Assembly: GCF_019175385.1 (NCBI RefSeq)
Contig: NC_083338.1
Span: 89,115,777-89,179,776 of the forward strand
Source of the DNA: Lycium barbarum
Taxonomy: Eukaryota; Streptophyta; Magnoliopsida; Solanales; Solanaceae
Length of the DNA: 64,000 bases
Reading direction: 5' to 3'
Positions 47,880-58,345 of this stretch are shown one piece after another. The stretch's first letter is position 1. Each line of letters opens with the position of its first letter. The position numbers were made by a program, and so were the translations under genes. Under the pieces are notes generated by a model. The model was not told where the DNA came from. It was given only the letters and a program-made list of their open reading frames with translations, and searched no databases.

Positions 47880-49008
47880 AAGAAGGTTGGCAAAACAAAT
47901 ATTGTCAGTAAGACCAGCATTTGATCGAAACTCTAATGATTCCAAGCTGTTCGCGAGACTATCCCAATTTGATATGGGAATTGTAATTTGTTTGTTCAGA
48001 TCTGAGAGGAAGCAATTTGAGAAGGAAAGTCTTTTTAGATGCTTAAGGTCAAACAAGTGTTCTGTGAATTCTGCAGCTGGGGAGCAGTGAAGGGAGTTGT
48101 CGTATAGGTCTCCGATAGTTAAATCCGTTATATGCCAGAAGCCATTGGAGAAATCACATGATACTCCCTGTGTATTATAATTAAAACAAGAGTTCATGGA
48201 GCTGATAAAAGTAATTAAACTAAAATTTATGTTACAATGTAAAGAATTTTTACTCTATTTTAGACTTAAGTTAACCAACAAGAACAAGTGACTTTTCATG
48301 GTTAACTTGGAAAATAGATTAATAACATGTATTTATGTCATAAGTCATGTTTCAGGTGAATTAGTCGCTTGCGGAAAATAATTTATGAAGATGAGGGAGA
48401 TGTGTTACAGTATTAGGAAGTGGAGAAAACTTAATTCTAGAAATGAATACAATTTTACATCAAGATAAGGGAAGTCATTATAAAAAAGTGATAAATTTTG
48501 CAATTACTGCAGTAGATGGTACTAATAGGAAAGTGTCTTAGAAATTGGATAGCTCCTTAATGATGTCTCTCTCTGACATACACTCACATCACACTGATCG
48601 CAAATCCATAAATGAAATAAGAATTTAGGAATTCCTTGTCACTTTAACTAACAATTTTATGGAAAGAGTTGATGAAAAAAATCCATGCATGGCTTTGTAA
48701 CATACTCTACTGAGTGCATGCTGGAGCAACACATTTTGTTTAACTAGTGTTGTCTGAACTAGCATTACTGTTTTTTGATTTCCAATTCCAAACAAACAAA
48801 CAAAAAAACCAAAAAAATAATGGTAAAACATACTAGAACTAGCAAATGAAATCATAAGATTAGTACCTGTATTGTTGTCCAGCCACAAGGATCAGGATAA
48901 AGAAATGAACCATTCCACTCATTTCCAACAAAACCTTGAATGGCAGAGTACAATGCCTCTTTCTCATATTTATTGTCTTTTGAATCTTGAATTTTGCTGC
49001 CTCAAGCA
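47880..49008 (-). pseudogene. Captured fragment of an LRR receptor-like gene (PII-2/RLP-like)
   Basis: Reading the minus strand, exon piece 1 (about 49008-48867) encodes EKEALYSAIQGFVGNEWNG then SFLYPDPCGWTTIQ and ends at a good donor (CAG|GTACTA). A 0.7-kb intron follows. Exon piece 2 (48167 to about 47880) opens after CACAG with GVSCDFSNGFWHITDLTIG, then LYDNSLHCSPAAEF, HLFDLKHLKRLSFSNCFLS and NSLESLEFRSNAGLT. This is the N-terminal cap and first LRRs of the family that includes PIRIFORMOSPORA INDICA-INSENSITIVE 2 (from memory). Signal peptide and most LRRs are missing. The intron is kept, so the capture was at DNA level. Antisense to the transposase gene. Confidence 0.8.
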
Positions 49009-49139
49009 AGGTTGTTTTATAGCCGATCATTTAACTTCCAGCTGTTTGAAATTTAAAAAAAATAAAATTGAAGAGAGATCTGGTGGATTCATCACATTCT
49101 AGAATTTTAGTTTTTCTTTAAAGTTCCTAAAGGAATACA

Positions 49140-49400
49140 AAAATAACAGGACTTAACATTTTGAAGTCTCAAAAGTAGCAAACCAAGGCTGGTTTTCCAT
49201 CTTCATCCCTCTCCAGGTTCATTCAATGGTTTTCCGAAAGTGTTTGCAAGGTGATCTTGAGCTTGCCACCTTGATTTTAGCAACCTCCTTTCCACTAGGA
49301 TCTTTAATTTTGTGATATGTAGATCTTTCAACATTTTTGTAAGCTTCCTCAGCACATATCTTACAAAGATTTCTTATTTTCATGTTGCATTAGTGAGATA
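49140..49400 (-). other. ORF-like stretch of unknown origin, possibly captured
   Basis: The minus strand reads RNLCKICAEEAYKNVERSTY, then HKIKDPSGKEVAKIKVASS, with one in-frame stop further on. No ATG and no family recognised. The composition looks coding, so it may be another captured exon. Confidence 0.3.
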
Positions 49401-49759
49401 GTATCATACATAGTCCTAAAGGACCAATATGCTGAAGTTTCTTCATTAGCCCAATGTCATAGTTGTTATCTCTACCTTTTTTTTTTTTTTAATTTTCCTT
49501 CATAAAACACTCTTTAAGTGTCCTTTATTTTTTAAAATTGTCTACTGGAAAAAATCATCATTTTATACCTATAAAAAAGTTCATCGTTTTTCAGTACAAT
49601 GAAATTTATGTATTTTGTGATGTTGCACGTTTCCGGAGACGAGTATAACTATATGTATCTATTTCTCATTAATCCATAACTCTAGAATAAATGTTTAACT
49701 CTTACTCCATGGTTGTTGTACTAATTTAATTTTATATCTATTTTACATGAACCAAGATT

Positions 49760-52700
49760 ATGGCACCAAATAAGCAATGGATGGAACTTATTAATGATCG
49801 ACTTGCTGGTGCTTACGTAGATGGGGTGGAAAGTTTTTTAGATTATGCTTTTACAAGATTGGGAGAACCACAATTGATACGTTGTCCCTGCATCAAATGT
49901 GGTAATGCAACTTCTAGAACACGTGTTGTGGTCAGGTCACATTTGATAGTACATGGGATAATACCGGGCTATACTCTTTGGTATCACCATGGGGAGAGGT
50001 CAGGTGAAGCACAACCAGATTCTGAATTTATATATGATAATGACATCGAAGAGGGTGATGGTGAGGATGAAATACATGGGATTTTGAGAGATTTGTATTA
50101 TAATGGAGATAATATGAACAATAGTGGTGATGATTTTGTCGAGGAGGAACCAAATCTTGAAGCAAAACGATTTTATAAGCTACTGGAGGATTTTGAGCTA
50201 CCTTTATATGAAAGTGCAAAAGTTTCTAAACTTTCTACTTTGGTTAAATTGCTTCACATTAAAAGTATTGGTCATTGGAGTAATGAGTCAATTACGATGT
50301 TATTAAAGTTTTTGAAAGAAGATTTATTGCTTGATGGAACAAACTTGCCGAATTCATATTACGAGGCAAAGAAGGTTATTCGAGATCTTGGTCTTTCTTA
50401 TAAGAAGATTGATGCGTGTAAGAATGATTGCATGTTATATTGGAAGGATGATAATTGTCTTGAATCTTGCAAAGTTTGTGGAGTATCCAGATGGAAGGAG
50501 GATAAACATAGTGGGGAAACCAAATTTAAAAGTGGAAAAAAGATACCATACAAGATTTTACGTTATTTTCCTCTAAAGCCCAGACTTCAAAGATTATTTA
50601 TGTGTTCAAAGACATCTCCTCTTATATCATGGCATCATGATAAAAGAGTTGATGATGGGATTATGAGACACCCAGCTGATTCAATGGTATGGAAAAACTT
50701 TGATGAGCTTCACCCATCTTTTGCTGCTGAGCCTCGTAATGTAAGACTTGGGCTTGCTAGTGATGGATTTCAACCATTTGGAATGTCCAGAACTCCATAC
50801 AGCATTTGGCCCGTGGTACTTATTCCTTATAATTTACCACCTTGGCTTTGCATGAAGCAAGAGAATTTTATTTTATCAATGCTTATACCTGGTCCTGAGA
50901 GTCCTGGGGATGCAATTGATGTCTATCTTCAACCTTTGATAGAGGAGTTGAATGAATTATGGGAAACTGGAGTGGAGACCTTTGATGCGTCAACTAAAAA
51001 GAATTTTACATTACATGCATCTTTGTTATGGACCATCAATGACTTTCCAGCATATGCAAATTTGTCTGGATGGAGTACAAAAGGAAAATTGGCTTGCCCA
51101 TGTTGCAATAAAGGAACTGTTTCCACAAGGCTAAAAAATTGTAAAAAACAGTGTTACATGGGCTACAGACGCTTTCTTCCTCTTGATCACAAATGGAGGA
51201 ATGATAAAGCGTCATTTGATGGCACTAAGGAGACGAGACTACCACAAAAAATGTTGTCCAGTGGTGATATACTTGATCAAGTTGCTGATTTAGATGGGTT
51301 ACCACTAACAAAGGATCCAAAGAAGAAGAATAAGATATCACATGAAAGTAGGGGTGATAATTGGAATAAGAAGAGTATATTCTTTGATCTTCCTTATTGG
51401 AAAACTTTGTTGTTGCGACATAATCTAGATGTGATGCACATTGAGAAAAATATCTGTGATAATATATTGGGGACAATCTTAAATGTCAAAGGAAAAACCA
51501 AAGACACCTTGAATACTCGGTTGGATTTACAAGCAATGAACATACGAAAAGATTTGCATCCAATAAAAAATGGGGATAAATATGAGTTACCACCAGCATG
51601 TTACACATTATCTCCTGAAGAGAAGCAAACGTTTTTCAATTTATTAAAGAATCTAAAGGTCCCAGATGGATTTTCATCAAATATTTCCCAGTGTGTGAAC
51701 CTTAAAGATCGCAAAATTTCAGGATTAAAAAGTCACGATTGTCATGTTATTCTACAACATTTACTCTCACTTGTCATACGTGGTATGCTCTGCAAATCTG
51801 TGTCGGAACCATTTATTGAGTTGTCTTTATTTTTCAAAGTGCTTGGGGCGAAATGTTTGAGTGTGGATGTGTTGGAACAAATAGAAGCCCAAATACCATT
51901 AACCTTGTGCAAGTTAGAAAGGGTCTTTCCTCCTGCATTTTTTGATGTCATGGTGCACTTGGCAATTCATTTACCTAATGAAGCTAAGATTGCTGGACCA
52001 ATTCAATATCGATGGATGTATCCAATAGAGCGCTACCTACACTTTTTGAAGTCTTTTATTGGTAATATGGCTCGCCCAGAAGGTTCGATTGCAGAGGGAT
52101 ATTTAGCAACTGAATGTATGACTTTATGTTCAAGGTATTTGAATACAATGAAGACAAAATTTAATTGCCTTGAATGAAATTATGATGGTGGTGTGTTTGA
52201 ATCTGAGGGAGGTTTGACAATTTTTTGTCAACAAGGAAAACCTATAAAGGGTAGGAAAGGTAGCAAGCAAGATAAACTTGATTCAACTGAAATGGAGCAG
52301 GCACATTTTTATATATTGAAGAATTGTGATGAAATTCAACCATTTCTCGAGTAAGTAATGACTTAATCTAATAATTTACTGATACGTTGTCCATATTTTT
52401 CATTTAAAATGACATGTAGTTACACTTAAATTATTTGTAGAGAGTTTTCACAAATTCATGTTGATACCTCTCAACAAAGTTCAGATGTGGAATGGAATAG
52501 GCAGTTCATTACTTGGTTGCAAGAAAAGGTGAGTATCATTTAATCAAAAAATTTCCTGAATCAAATATGTAAATAGTATTTGCTAAAATATGTAGTCGAT
52601 GTTGTTAGGTTGCAAGATTACACAAACACGATAATAGTAAGAGAATGGAAGATTTGCTCTCACTGGCACGTGGTCCTTTGCCATATGTGACAAGATTCAA

Positions 52701-53196
52701 AGGCCACATTATTAGTGGATATAGGTTTCACGTGCAAGAGTATGATAAAGGTTTGAGAACTCAAAATTCCGGGGTGGTTGTAGTTGGTGAGACTGATGAA
52801 GAGCAAAAAGAAATGGATTACTATGGCGATTTAACCGAGGTTCTTGAATTACAATTTGTTGAGGGAAGAAGAGTTATTTTGTTTCGATGCACATGGTTTG
52901 ATGTATATAATCAAGAGAGGGGAGTTAAAATGGATGAATATGGTTTTGTAAGTGTTAACCGCCAGCGATTTTTGAAAACAAATGAGCCTTTTGTATTAGC
53001 CAACCAAGCATCACAAGTATTTTATGTTGTCGATCATTCCAATAAAGGTTGGCATATTGTACGAAAGGTTCAACCTCGTGATTCTTTTGACATTTTGCAA
53101 AAAGAAGATGACGACTTAGAGGAGTTAGATAACTCTACACAAATGAAAAGGAAAAGAACACATGAAGGTTTGGAGCTTTATTATGATTTCTTTTAA
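49760..53196 (+). pseudogene. TNPD-type CACTA transposase (Transposase_21), one in-frame stop
   Basis: Catalyses cut-and-paste transposition of CACTA elements. Exon 1 49760-52350, exon 2 52441-52528, exon 3 52609-53196, with GT..AG borders and the frame kept across both introns. Domains: N-terminal Transpos_assoc region (residues about 5-80, CPCIKCGN, HGIIPGYTLWYHHGE); Transposase_21 (about 215-575, CKVCGVSRWK, LGLASDGFQPFG, INDFPAYANLSGWSTKGK, CPCC, HNLDVMHIEKNICDNILGTI); DUF4218 region (about 620-790); DUF4216 region in exon 3 (ISGYRFHVQEYDKGLRTQNS, LFRCTWFDV). The only visible break is a TGA at 52175-52177 inside a conserved stretch, with the same frame continuing; CGA to TGA is the simplest cause. 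An intact relative or readthrough would be needed for activity. Confidence 0.92.
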
Positions 53197-53199
53197 TTT

Positions 53200-55620
53200 G
53201 TTAATTTTTTTTTTGGTTAATGATAATTCTTTATTTTTTATTATTTTGGGAAAGTCTAGGAGGCTTTTTGGGCCTAGGGCTAGTTTTATTAATTTTCTAA
53301 CACGCAAAAATGATGTGATGATATTACAAATGATAATACTAAGATAATGAGAAAATAATATAAGAACGAATATAGAGTCAAGGCCCTTGTTCTTTGAACT
53401 TGTAAAATCTTCTAAATTGTGGAATTCTATCACCTTGTCTTGATCATCTAGCCTTTCCAAAATGTCTTGGTACTTCATCAATTTTTCTTGGATCTTGTAG
53501 ACTTTGTTGAAGTGGTAGGGACAACCCCTTGTTGCTTTGCTTGTCTCATTGGTATATGCCTTGGAACAAATTCCTCATTCATCTTACCATCCCAACTATG
53601 CTTCTTTGCATGAGTTTTATTTTTGTTTTTTTCACTTTGCACCTGTCTAGAAGACAAGTCCCCATGCCTTGTAGCATTGAGAAAATTCTGTGCAGCTGAC
53701 TCTTCATCAAGATTAATTTTCCTTTCTTCACCAGCAACTGGTACTTGTAAATTTACAGTGTTCTTTTGCACATTGACAACATGAGATTGTTTTTTATCCT
53801 TTGCATTGGCCTCATATTTCCTAACCTGCTTCTGAGTGTTATGTTCCTTGCCTGAAACTTTTAAGTTTACGGAAGTAGCATGTAAGACCTGAATCTGCTT
53901 TTTTGCAGCACTTTGCACAGCCTGGCTATTCTTTCCTTCTGAATTTAAAGTAATTTGTTACTGCTGAGTTTCTTGTACATTTGTATTACCTTTGCCACCT
54001 GATTTGCCATGGGTAGAAACACTCCAGCCTTCTTAGCACCATTCTTATGGTCCTGTACTGCACCAGATAGAACTGGTGCAACAGTTTTACTTTGTTGCTG
54101 CTTAGGAGTATTTATAGTTGAAGTTAACTCATTTCCAAGTATCATATCTTCTTCCTGGCCTGACTGAAACTCAGCACCCCTCATTGGAGTCACTGAATCA
54201 CTTACAGAAATATCAACTTGCTGTTGTTTCTCCTTTGCGCACTTCACTTCATTCTTATCTACCTCTTGACTACTTAGCAGTAAACCAACAATTTTAGCTT
54301 GCCACTTGCAATTGCTGGTTTTGATAATCACCAGCTATTCCTCAAAATAAACAACTGTCCATTTTTTTTTTAAAAGTAGCAAACTTCTGCTTTCAAGTCA
54401 ACAGGTCCTTGCATCTGTACCAAAAATTCTTGCACAAATGCCTCCTCCACTGCTGAAATTCGCTACTGTGTGCGTGGCCTGCATATTGTGTAGCTGCTGT
54501 GTTTCCTTGCTTTTTCTTCTCCATGATCTCCTCCCTAAATACTTGAACATGGTGGCACATTGTTGATCCCATCATCCTCTTCTTGCCTGTCACCCTCCTT
54601 TTCACACCATATCGCAAAAGCCATCCTAATCTACTTACAAAATTGCTGGCCAAAAATGTAATGAGGAACATTCCTGGCAGCAGTTAGTCGAATAAAATTC
54701 CACCACACAAAGCTATATTTTTCTCCTCTATTCAGTGATTTTATGCAACAATAAATGACATCAGTTTTTGCGTTAAAAAACACCATTTGGTGCCCTTTCT
54801 ACTCATCAAAAACGCACCCAATATGGCTTGGACAGTAGCTAAAAGGTTCGCCAAAAGTGCAGCCCCGTCTCACCTTTCGCATCACCATCTGGTGTTCTGA
54901 AAAAATCGCACCAGCAGGTGCTCTAATCAGAACCAAAATGCATCCCTTCACATCAATATTTAAGAACCAAAGGAATTGCCTGGCAGTAACCCGAACCCCA
55001 GCGCAGTGCAGCTTCGTAGCTTGAACTAGACGAGGAAAAATCGAACAATCCATGACCAAATTTCCTTGCGTAAATCAGTGACAAGAAAGCCCCTTTCTTG
55101 TAGATCCTTCTTGTAATTTCCTCCAGTTGTACAACTCAACTGAGGAACTAACAGCTCTGTAGTAGCTGAATAGACCACAGCAGGTGCCATAATTCCAAAC
55201 AGCACCATCAGTAGCCTTTTATTCACAAAGTCCCAACTGTAGCCTAATTTTCTGGTGTTACTAGCCTGTATTGCTCCATCCGTAGTCTCACACCAGCAAC
55301 CAGTACTAGATACAAACAAGCTGCACTGATGCATCACACCAAATTTCCACCTGAAAATCAGCAACCAAAGGTGCACAAACAAGTTGCACTGATGCATCAG
55401 CCTCTGGCCACCTTTTGCTATTGATTCTTTATTATTTACTCTGAATGTTTTTCCCAATGAATTAATCTTGAATATTACCTCGCTCTTACTATAGTAGTAA
55501 TGGTTCATGCAAGGAATCTTGTGACATGTACATTGTGTCTTCATGCTGAATGTCGTTCTCAATTTACTTTTCTTCTTATTGAAAACTTGCTGACTTTGCT
55601 CTTATATATTTTTTTTGGTA
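53200..55620 (-). mobile_element. Antisense insertion 1 in the CACTA element (Q/K-rich ORFs)
   Basis: About 2.4 kb between the two transposase genes. Minus-strand frames: 53478-53918 (has AGEERKINLDEESAAQNFLN, HSWDGKMNEEFVPRHIPMRQ) and 53945-54331 (Gln/Lys-rich), in the same general order as the related block at 57165-58345. The left edge ends in a T-run (poly(A) on the minus strand, 53208-53218). The Gln-rich linker and the basic end resemble the tail of plant LINE ORF1 proteins before the endonuclease, but no endonuclease, RT or RNA-binding domain is present. Identity uncertain: truncated LINE-like element or captured gene pieces. Frames at 54393-55562 are unrecognised. Confidence 0.4.
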
Positions 55621-56229
55621 TTAGGTTGACATGAATCCCTCAAAAATCCAGAAGTATGAAATGGGATCAGCTTCAAAGATTGCTAAGCATGAATTCATTC
55701 AACCTGGTGCCTTAGCAGCAAAGGGACGGGGAGGGAAAAGCTTAAGAGTAATGGGCTCTTTAAGAGTTAATGCCAAACAGAGGCCTCTAATTGCCAAAAA
55801 TAAGAGTTGTAATACAGCAACTTCTAAGTTGAATATGCTAGCTGAGAAAAATTTCAATGTGCACCCTTATTTTGAAGCAATGGAAGACAATTTCCCCCTC
55901 TATCAAGAAGCTGAAATGACTCAAGACGCTCAGAGAAGTGACAGAAGCGGTCGAGGACAAATCATAAGAGTTACTGCTGAAAAGATGACTCCGATTGGAA
56001 AAAATAGAAGTTGTACTCCAGCAACTTCTAATCTAAATAAGCCAACAAAGAGAAGTATCCTTGTGCCTCCTGATTTTGATCCAATGGAAGACTTCCTTTA
56101 TCAAGATGTTGAAGTGACTCTAGATGTTCAGAGAAGTGATACTAGTATTTTATTTTCTTCTGTGTAATATTTCTTGTTGTTAGTGGACTTGAAATTTTTG
56201 TTTTGTTTGACTTACACTACAATTCGCAG

Positions 56230-56912
56230 GTCCATTTGAATCTCAAAAGGCAAAAAAAGTGGCTGCAGTGACTCGAGATGTTCAGAGAAGTGAGACTTCT
56301 ATTTAATTTCTTCTCTGTAATATTTTCTTGCTGTTAGTGGGCTTGAACTTTTTGTATTGTTTGACTTACACTAAAATTTGCAGGTCCATTTGAATCTCAA
56401 AAGGCAAAAAAAGTGGCTGAAGTGACTCGAGATGTTCAAAGAAGCGAAACTGGTATTTTATTTTCTTCTGTGTAATATCTTTTTGTTTTTAGTGGGCTTG
56501 AACTTTTTGTATTGTTTGACTTAAAATTTGCAGGTCCATTTGAATCTCAAAAGGCAAAAAAGATGGCTGAAGTTACTCGAGATGGTTAGAGAAGCGAAAC
56601 TAGAATTTTATTTTCTTCTGTGTGATATTTTTTTGTTGTTAATAGACTTGAACTTTTTTGTATTGTTTTACTTCGATTAAAATTTGCAGGTCCATTTGAA
56701 TCTCAAAAGGCAAAAAAAGTTGCTGAAGTGACTCACGATGCTCAGACTAGTGAAACTAGTACTTTATTTACTTTTGTGTAATATTTTCTTGTTGTTAGTG
56801 GCTTGGACGTTTTGTTTTGTTTGATGTACTTTAAATTTTGTAGGTCCATGTGAATCTGAAAAGACAAATAAAGTGAGAGGAATGAACATTTGTAAGAAAG
56901 TTTTGCGACTGA
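56230..56912 (+). repeat. Tandem array of five exon-intron units
   Basis: Units start at 56230, 56384, 56534, 56690 and 56844 (spacing 154, 150, 156, 154). Each begins GTCCATTTGAATCTCAAAAG. The first four exon parts are exactly 69 nt, phase 1 at both ends, so copy number does not disturb the frame. Units 1 and 3 lack the GT donor. Confidence 0.92.
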
Positions 56913-57164
56913 AACCTGGAGAAAAGTTAAGAGTCACTTTCTACCAAAATCGAGTTGTTGGGCCGAATCACGCCTCATTTTCTAGACACTTGGGTTTGCT
57001 AGTTCGTGATCGTAATATGTGCCCGCTGCGAGTACACTCATGGTTGGACATCGAAGAACATAAGCTTGAGCACATGTGGAAAGCTGTTACTGTAAGTATA
57101 TACAACATTGCTTTCTTGATTTTATATAAAGTGAAAATTTGATATGAAAATTAATGTCTAGGTG

Positions 57165-58345
57165 ATATATCACCCTCCCTAGCAACATTAAAAAAATTCT
57201 GTGCAGTAGACCTCATCCATATCAATTCTGCTTCTTTCCCTTCCTGCTACTACTACTTGCAAGTGTCCTTGAGAATTTTTTACTGCAACCTGATTTTGGC
57301 TTTTGACATTGGATGTAGAATGCTGCAAAATCTGTGAATTTACCAGTTGATTCTGCTTATTTCCATCATGGTGTACCACCTGAGATGACTTGCCTCCTGT
57401 AGTACCATTATTCTTTTGTTGTTGCATCTGCTGATTAGAACCAGTAGCATGTTTGTTCCCACTGCTCTTCATCACTTCATCAGGCTGTTGTTTGTGAGCT
57501 GTAAAATTTTTAGCTGTATGCTGCTGCTTATGATTATTAGCCTTGGGAGACACATTAGTTTCAAGTGCCTTGTCTGCTTGTTGCCTTGTTTGCACCACAG
57601 CATCCCTCAAGTGAAATGGAGTAACTGAAGCACTCTTAGTAGCATGAACTTGCTGCTGTTTGTGTACTATTTTTTCAGCCAGCTTCTCAGCACTCATATC
57701 CACGACTTGACTGATTTCCTGCATTTGCACATCAGTGCCCACCTGCAATTTAGTACTAATTTCACCGACAATATGCACCTTCTTCTGAGTATCTCCAGCT
57801 ATACCACCAGTATCATTAACACTCTCAACATCCTTTTCCTGGCGTTGAGTATTAATATCCTCTTGTTCCCTCTACATAACAGTAACATCATCATCTGTAG
57901 CCATTAATATCCTCTTGTTCCCTCTACATAACAGTAACATCATCATCTGTAGCCATTAATATCCTCTTGTTCCCACATAAGCTATCAAATTTGTTAACAA
58001 CTTGCACAGCCTTAGAACATACTGTAGCAAGCTGTTTTCATTATTATTTCCTACAGTTTGCTTTACTGCAGGCACTGCCAGTTATTGTTTATTCCCATCA
58101 ACATTCTTTTGTCTCTGATTTTTCCTTTGGTTAGTTTGCCACTTATACACATTCTTAACATTGCCCACAACTTTCCCACTCTGTAACACCATAGTAACAT
58201 GATTCTTCACCTTGTTTGGGTAAGAAACTTTATTTTTGCTCTTGTTATTACCTTTAACGGGTTCTTTAGCATTGTTAACAGTTGAGACTTGCTTACCTTT
58301 ATCTCCATTAAGATCATTCCAATATGTTTTGGTAAACAATACTTG
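57165..58345 (-). mobile_element. Antisense insertion 2 in a CACTA intron
   Basis: Minus-strand frames 57188-57778 (Gln/Lys-rich, ends in GRERSRIDMDEVYC) and 58082-58339 (YWNDL, YKWQTNQRKNQRQKN). The end is homologous to insertion 1 (DEESAAQNFLNATRHGDLSSR versus a frameshifted N..VAREGDISPR). No endonuclease or RT. Contains a 52-bp tandem repeat (57851-57974) that breaks the frame. Confidence 0.4.
57851..57974. repeat. 52-bp tandem repeat
   Basis: Units start at 57851, 57903 and 57955 (last partial), nearly identical, so a recent duplication. 52 is not a multiple of 3. Confidence 0.92.

Noticed and set aside
54799..55562. Minus-strand ORFs of 86 and 178 codons
   Set aside because: No domain, odd composition, and they overlap each other; likely leader or debris of insertion 1.
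53200..55620. Firm call as a LINE
   Set aside because: No endonuclease, RT or clear target duplication found; kept only as a possibility.
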